DNA from: an uncultured Campylobacter sp.
Lineage (GTDB): Bacteria > Campylobacterota > Campylobacteria > Campylobacterales > Campylobacteraceae
Direction of reading: 5' to 3'
Assembly: GCF_938045595.1 (NCBI RefSeq)
Contig: NZ_CALIBB010000097.1
Coordinates: 1-23,911, forward strand
DNA length: 23,911 nt
This document shows, in pieces, positions 21,484 to 23,911 of the stretch. The notes below the pieces were generated by a model. The model was given only the letters and a program-made list of their open reading frames with translations, did no database searches and was not told the DNA's origin. The position numbers and the translations under genes were made by a program. Position 1 is the first letter of the stretch. Each line of letters opens with the position of its first letter.

Positions 21484-23680
21484 CGAACTCTTTACGCGCC
21501 TCGATCTAGGCGAGTATCTAGCCAAATTTAAAAGCTTTTTGGCGCGCGAAAAGCCGCTGTTTTTAAGCGGCGATAGTAAGCTAAATTTTGAAAAAATTTC
21601 AGAGCTTACGAAATTCGATCTCGCGCAGTGCGAGAGCGTCGCGAATCTAGACGACGCGCTGATGCGCATCTGCAAGCACGGCGTGCTTCATATCAGCGAA
21701 ATTTACGAGTTTAGCAAGATCGTCCGATATTTTCTGTATCTCAAAAAGCAGCCCTTCGAAGGCAAACTCGCCGCTTGGCTTGCAAAGATCGAGATTCCTG
21801 CGCCCATCGCGCAATTAAAGGATTATTTCGACGATCAGGGCGGCTTTCGCGACGCGATAGACGAGCGCTTCGGCGCGCTGAACGAGGCGTTTAAAATAAA
21901 AAAGGGCGAGATCGAGCAGACGCTAAAAAGGCTGATCTATTCCAAAGCCCTTTCGCCCTATCTCGCCGACACGCAGATCCACTACATAAGCGACACCGAG
22001 GCTCTGCTGGTGCGCGGCGGCTTCAACCACGTGCTAAAAGGCAGCGTCGTAGCGCGATCAAGCGGAGGCTATTTTTACGTGCTTCCAGACGCGATCGCGG
22101 CTCTGAAATCCGCTCAAAGCGCGATTTTGGATAAAAAAGAGCAGATCGTATTCGAGCACTGCAAGCAGATCAGCGCGGTTTTTAATAAAAATTTAGCCTT
22201 TCTGAAATTTATAAACGCCGCTTTCGATGCGATCGACGCGCTGATTGCGCGCGCCGCGATGGCAAGAGCGAGCGATTATGAGTTCGTCCTGCCTGAGCCC
22301 TCGCGCGACATCGTATTAGACAGCTTCGCCCACCCCGCGCTTAAAAATCCAAAGCGCGTGAGCGTGGAATTTACGGGTAAAATTCTGCTAATCACCGGCG
22401 TGAATGCGGGCGGAAAATCGATGCTTTTAAAAAGCATTCTAAGCGCGGCGCTGCTAGCTAAGTACCTCCTTCCGATGCCTATTCGCGCAAGCCTCAGCCG
22501 CATCGGCACCTTTAAAGAGTTCGAGCTCATAATGGAGGATCCGCAAAACTCCAAAAACGACATCTCGACCTTCGCGGGCAGGATGGTTGCCTTTAGCAAG
22601 CTGTTCGGGCGCAAAGAAATTCTAATCGGCGTCGATGAGATCGAGCTGGGTACCGATTTTGAGGAGGCTGCGAGCCTATACGGCGCGATGATCGAGCAGC
22701 TGATAAGCGGCGACGTGAAGATGATCATCACCACGCATCACAAGCGCCTGGCGATGCTGCTTGCGAAAGATCCGCGCGTGGAGCTGCTAGCGGCGCTTTA
22801 CGACGAGAAAAACAGCGCGCCGAAATATGAGTTTTTAAAAGGTACGATCGGCAAATCCTACGCCTTTGAAACCGCGCTGCGCTACGGCATAGCGCAAAAT
22901 TTGATCGCCGCGGCGCGCAAAAACTACGGCGAGAGCAAAGAGAACTTAAACGAAGCGATCTCAAAAGCGATAAATTTAGAGCTTGAGCTAAAACAAAAGC
23001 TGGCACAGACGCAGCAAAAAGAGGAGAAGCTGGATGCGCTGAGCGAAGCGCTAAAAGATCAGCGCGAGCGCGCGCAAAGCGAGCTGAGGGCGGAGCTTTC
23101 AAGGCTGCAAAACGAATACTACCGCGCCATTTCGGAGGCCAAACGCAGCGTGAGCCTAAGCGACGTGCGCGAAAAGCAGCGCGCCATAAACCGCGCAAAC
23201 GAGCTCGCACGGGCCGTGCAGCAGCCCGAACTCAGCACGCCCGAGCCGCAAAGCCTCAAGGTGGGCGATCGCGTAAAATACGGCAAGATCAAGGGCGAAA
23301 TTTTATCGCTCAGTAAAACCCAGGCGCTGATGCTAAGCGACGGTATCAGGCTGCGCGTGCCGCTTAGCGAGCTAAAGCGCAGCGGTGCGACGCCCGCACC
23401 CGCAAAAAATATCAGCATCAAGGTGCAAAAGCCCTCCTCTGCGTCGCTCGTGCTCGATCTGCACGGCTTGCGCGCCGAGGAAGCAATCAGCAGGCTTGAT
23501 AAATTCATCAGCCAAAGCCTCGTGATGGGCTTTGATGAGATCATCGTCAAGCACGGCATCGGCACGGGCAAGCTCGCGTTCGCGGTAAAGGAGTTTTTAA
23601 AATCGCACCCGAGCGTCAAGGGCTTTCGCGACGGCACGCCCGCAGAAGGGGGCTTCGGCTCAAAGGTCGTCTCGCTGTAG
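21473..23680 (+). CDS. mutS2: Endonuclease MutS2
   Basis: MutS2 is a MutS-family ATPase that lacks mismatch-recognition domains and carries a C-terminal Smr nuclease domain. In Helicobacter it limits recombination and helps repair oxidative DNA damage, and bacterial homologues also act on collided ribosomes. The 735-residue sequence has an N-terminal core and lever region, Walker A TGVNAGGKS (308-316), Walker B-like VDEIELGTDFEEA, a long coiled coil (about 480-585), a KOW-like patch (KVGDRVKYGKIKGEI), and the Smr domain with LDLHGLR (661-667) and KHGIGTG (693-699). The catalytic motifs are intact. The ATG overlaps the preceding gene by 11 bases. Length is normal for epsilonproteobacteria. Confidence 0.95.
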   Translation: MISDELFTRLDLGEYLAKFKSFLAREKPLFLSGDSKLNFEKISELTKFDLAQCESVANLDDALMRICKHGVLHISEIYEFSKIVRYFLYLKKQPFEGKLAAWLAKIEIPAPIAQLKDYFDDQGGFRDAIDERFGALNEAFKIKKGEIEQTLKRLIYSKALSPYLADTQIHYISDTEALLVRGGFNHVLKGSVVARSSGGYFYVLPDAIAALKSAQSAILDKKEQIVFEHCKQISAVFNKNLAFLKFINAAFDAIDALIARAAMARASDYEFVLPEPSRDIVLDSFAHPALKNPKRVSVEFTGKILLITGVNAGGKSMLLKSILSAALLAKYLLPMPIRASLSRIGTFKEFELIMEDPQNSKNDISTFAGRMVAFSKLFGRKEILIGVDEIELGTDFEEAASLYGAMIEQLISGDVKMIITTHHKRLAMLLAKDPRVELLAALYDEKNSAPKYEFLKGTIGKSYAFETALRYGIAQNLIAAARKNYGESKENLNEAISKAINLELELKQKLAQTQQKEEKLDALSEALKDQRERAQSELRAELSRLQNEYYRAISEAKRSVSLSDVREKQRAINRANELARAVQQPELSTPEPQSLKVGDRVKYGKIKGEILSLSKTQALMLSDGIRLRVPLSELKRSGATPAPAKNISIKVQKPSSASLVLDLHGLRAEEAISRLDKFISQSLVMGFDEIIVKHGIGTGKLAFAVKEFLKSHPSVKGFRDGTPAEGGFGSKVVSL

Positions 23681-23729
23681 GCTTTGACCCAAAGGTCTTT
23701 TCACTTTAGACGCCAGCGCGAATGATTTA

Positions 23730-23840
23730 GACATAGAATTTCGCCGCAGAATTTGTAACTTGGCTTTTCGCTAAAACTTCATGCGGCGTAGCCGCAATAG
23801 AAAATAAGCGCGGACGCAGTCCGCAGTTTAAATTTAACGC
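23730..23840. repeat. Right-hand copy of the two-word intergenic repeat
   Basis: The words at 23730-23744 and 23826-23840 are exact copies of 1465-1479 and 1491-1505. The 81-base spacer here contains the first two GC hairpins, which the left-hand copy lacks. Confidence 0.4.
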
Positions 23841-23853
23841 GAGCGTAGCTCGC
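23782..23853. repeat. Three evenly spaced perfect hairpins with three-base loops
   Basis: TGCGGC-GTA-GCCGCA (23782-23796), GCGGAC-GCA-GTCCGC (23810-23824) and GCGAGC-GTA-GCTCGC (23839-23853) are each perfect 6-bp stems with loops GTA, GCA, GTA. Their centres are 28 and 29 bases apart. The stem bases differ between hairpins while pairing is kept, which points to structure rather than simple repetition. They lie past mutS2, 100-170 bases after its stop. Confidence 0.75.
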
Positions 23854-23869
23854 CCCGCTAGCGTCGCGC

Positions 23870-23894
23870 GGGTGGGGGTTGGTAAGGGGGCGGG
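23870..23894 (+). other. Canonical G-quadruplex motif
   Basis: Four G-runs (GGG, GGGGG, GGGGG, GGG) separated by loops of 1, 7 and 1 bases satisfy the standard G-quadruplex pattern on the + strand. It follows the hairpin trio directly, near the window edge, so its downstream context is not visible. Confidence 0.6.
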
Positions 23895-23911
23895 CGCGCC
23901 TCGCAACTCCG

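Noticed and set aside
20989..21675. 228- and 115-residue minus-strand frames opposite the Q/N/S-rich insertion
   Set aside because: Cys/Glu/Leu- or Arg/Leu-rich repeats are antisense readings of the QNS repeats; the plus frame has flanking family-like sequence and a ribosome binding site.
23681..23710. Intrinsic terminator after mutS2 (GACC-CAAA-GGTC-TTTT)
   Set aside because: Stem is only 4 bp; too weak to call although the T-run is in the right place.

Overview
The window looks like a chromosomal segment of a Campylobacter species with unusually high GC for the genus, most like C. gracilis or the C. rectus/C. showae group. Two gene blocks match what I recall of Campylobacter gene order: dnaJ / racR-racS-recR, and murC / small membrane protein / mutS2. 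Most genes are moderately GC-rich, yet they and the gaps between them are full of AAATTT-type words. The species call is an inference from style and synteny.

Layout. Positions 1-421 hold no clear gene but contain a promoter and a small inverted repeat. 422-1331 is a two-gene + strand unit (DUF4149 membrane protein, YbgC-type thioesterase). 1332-1815 is a gap that contains a decayed fragment of prmC. 1816-6442 is a tight four-gene minus-strand operon: ABC-F ATPase, M48 membrane protease, prmC, uracil-DNA-glycosylase-like protein. 6522-7256 is an alpha/beta-hydrolase, followed by about 930 bases without a credible gene. 8190-9176 (minus) is an amidohydrolase, 9395-9835 a GNAT acetyltransferase, and 10134-12835 a MATE transporter overlapping a DUF45/YgjP-like metalloprotease with a very large repetitive insertion. 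12999-13439 (minus) is an unrecognised small protein. 13654-14898 (minus) is an AT-rich YkvI-type transporter that looks acquired. 15122-16213 (minus) is dnaJ, divergent from the translationally coupled racR-racS-recR. 18819-19325 is an AAATTT-rich repeat-bearing gap. 19326-23680 is murC, a small membrane protein with a Q/N/S-rich insertion, and mutS2. The last 230 bases hold three evenly spaced perfect hairpins and a G-quadruplex motif.

The most interesting pattern is that hexamers of the form RAATTY (AAATTT, AAATTC, GAATTT, GAATTC) are far denser than a mid-GC genome should have by chance. They are densest in the gaps and inside low-complexity in-frame insertions of three unrelated proteins. 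RAATTY is the sequence whose methylation by CtsM marks DNA for uptake in C. jejuni. The AT-rich YkvI gene carries such words only at about chance level. This suggests, as inference, that the words are a lineage-specific genome signature, possibly an uptake or self-recognition mark, that has expanded into intergenic DNA and tolerant protein loops. I found no CRISPR array, insertion sequence, tRNA, rRNA or obvious defence cassette.
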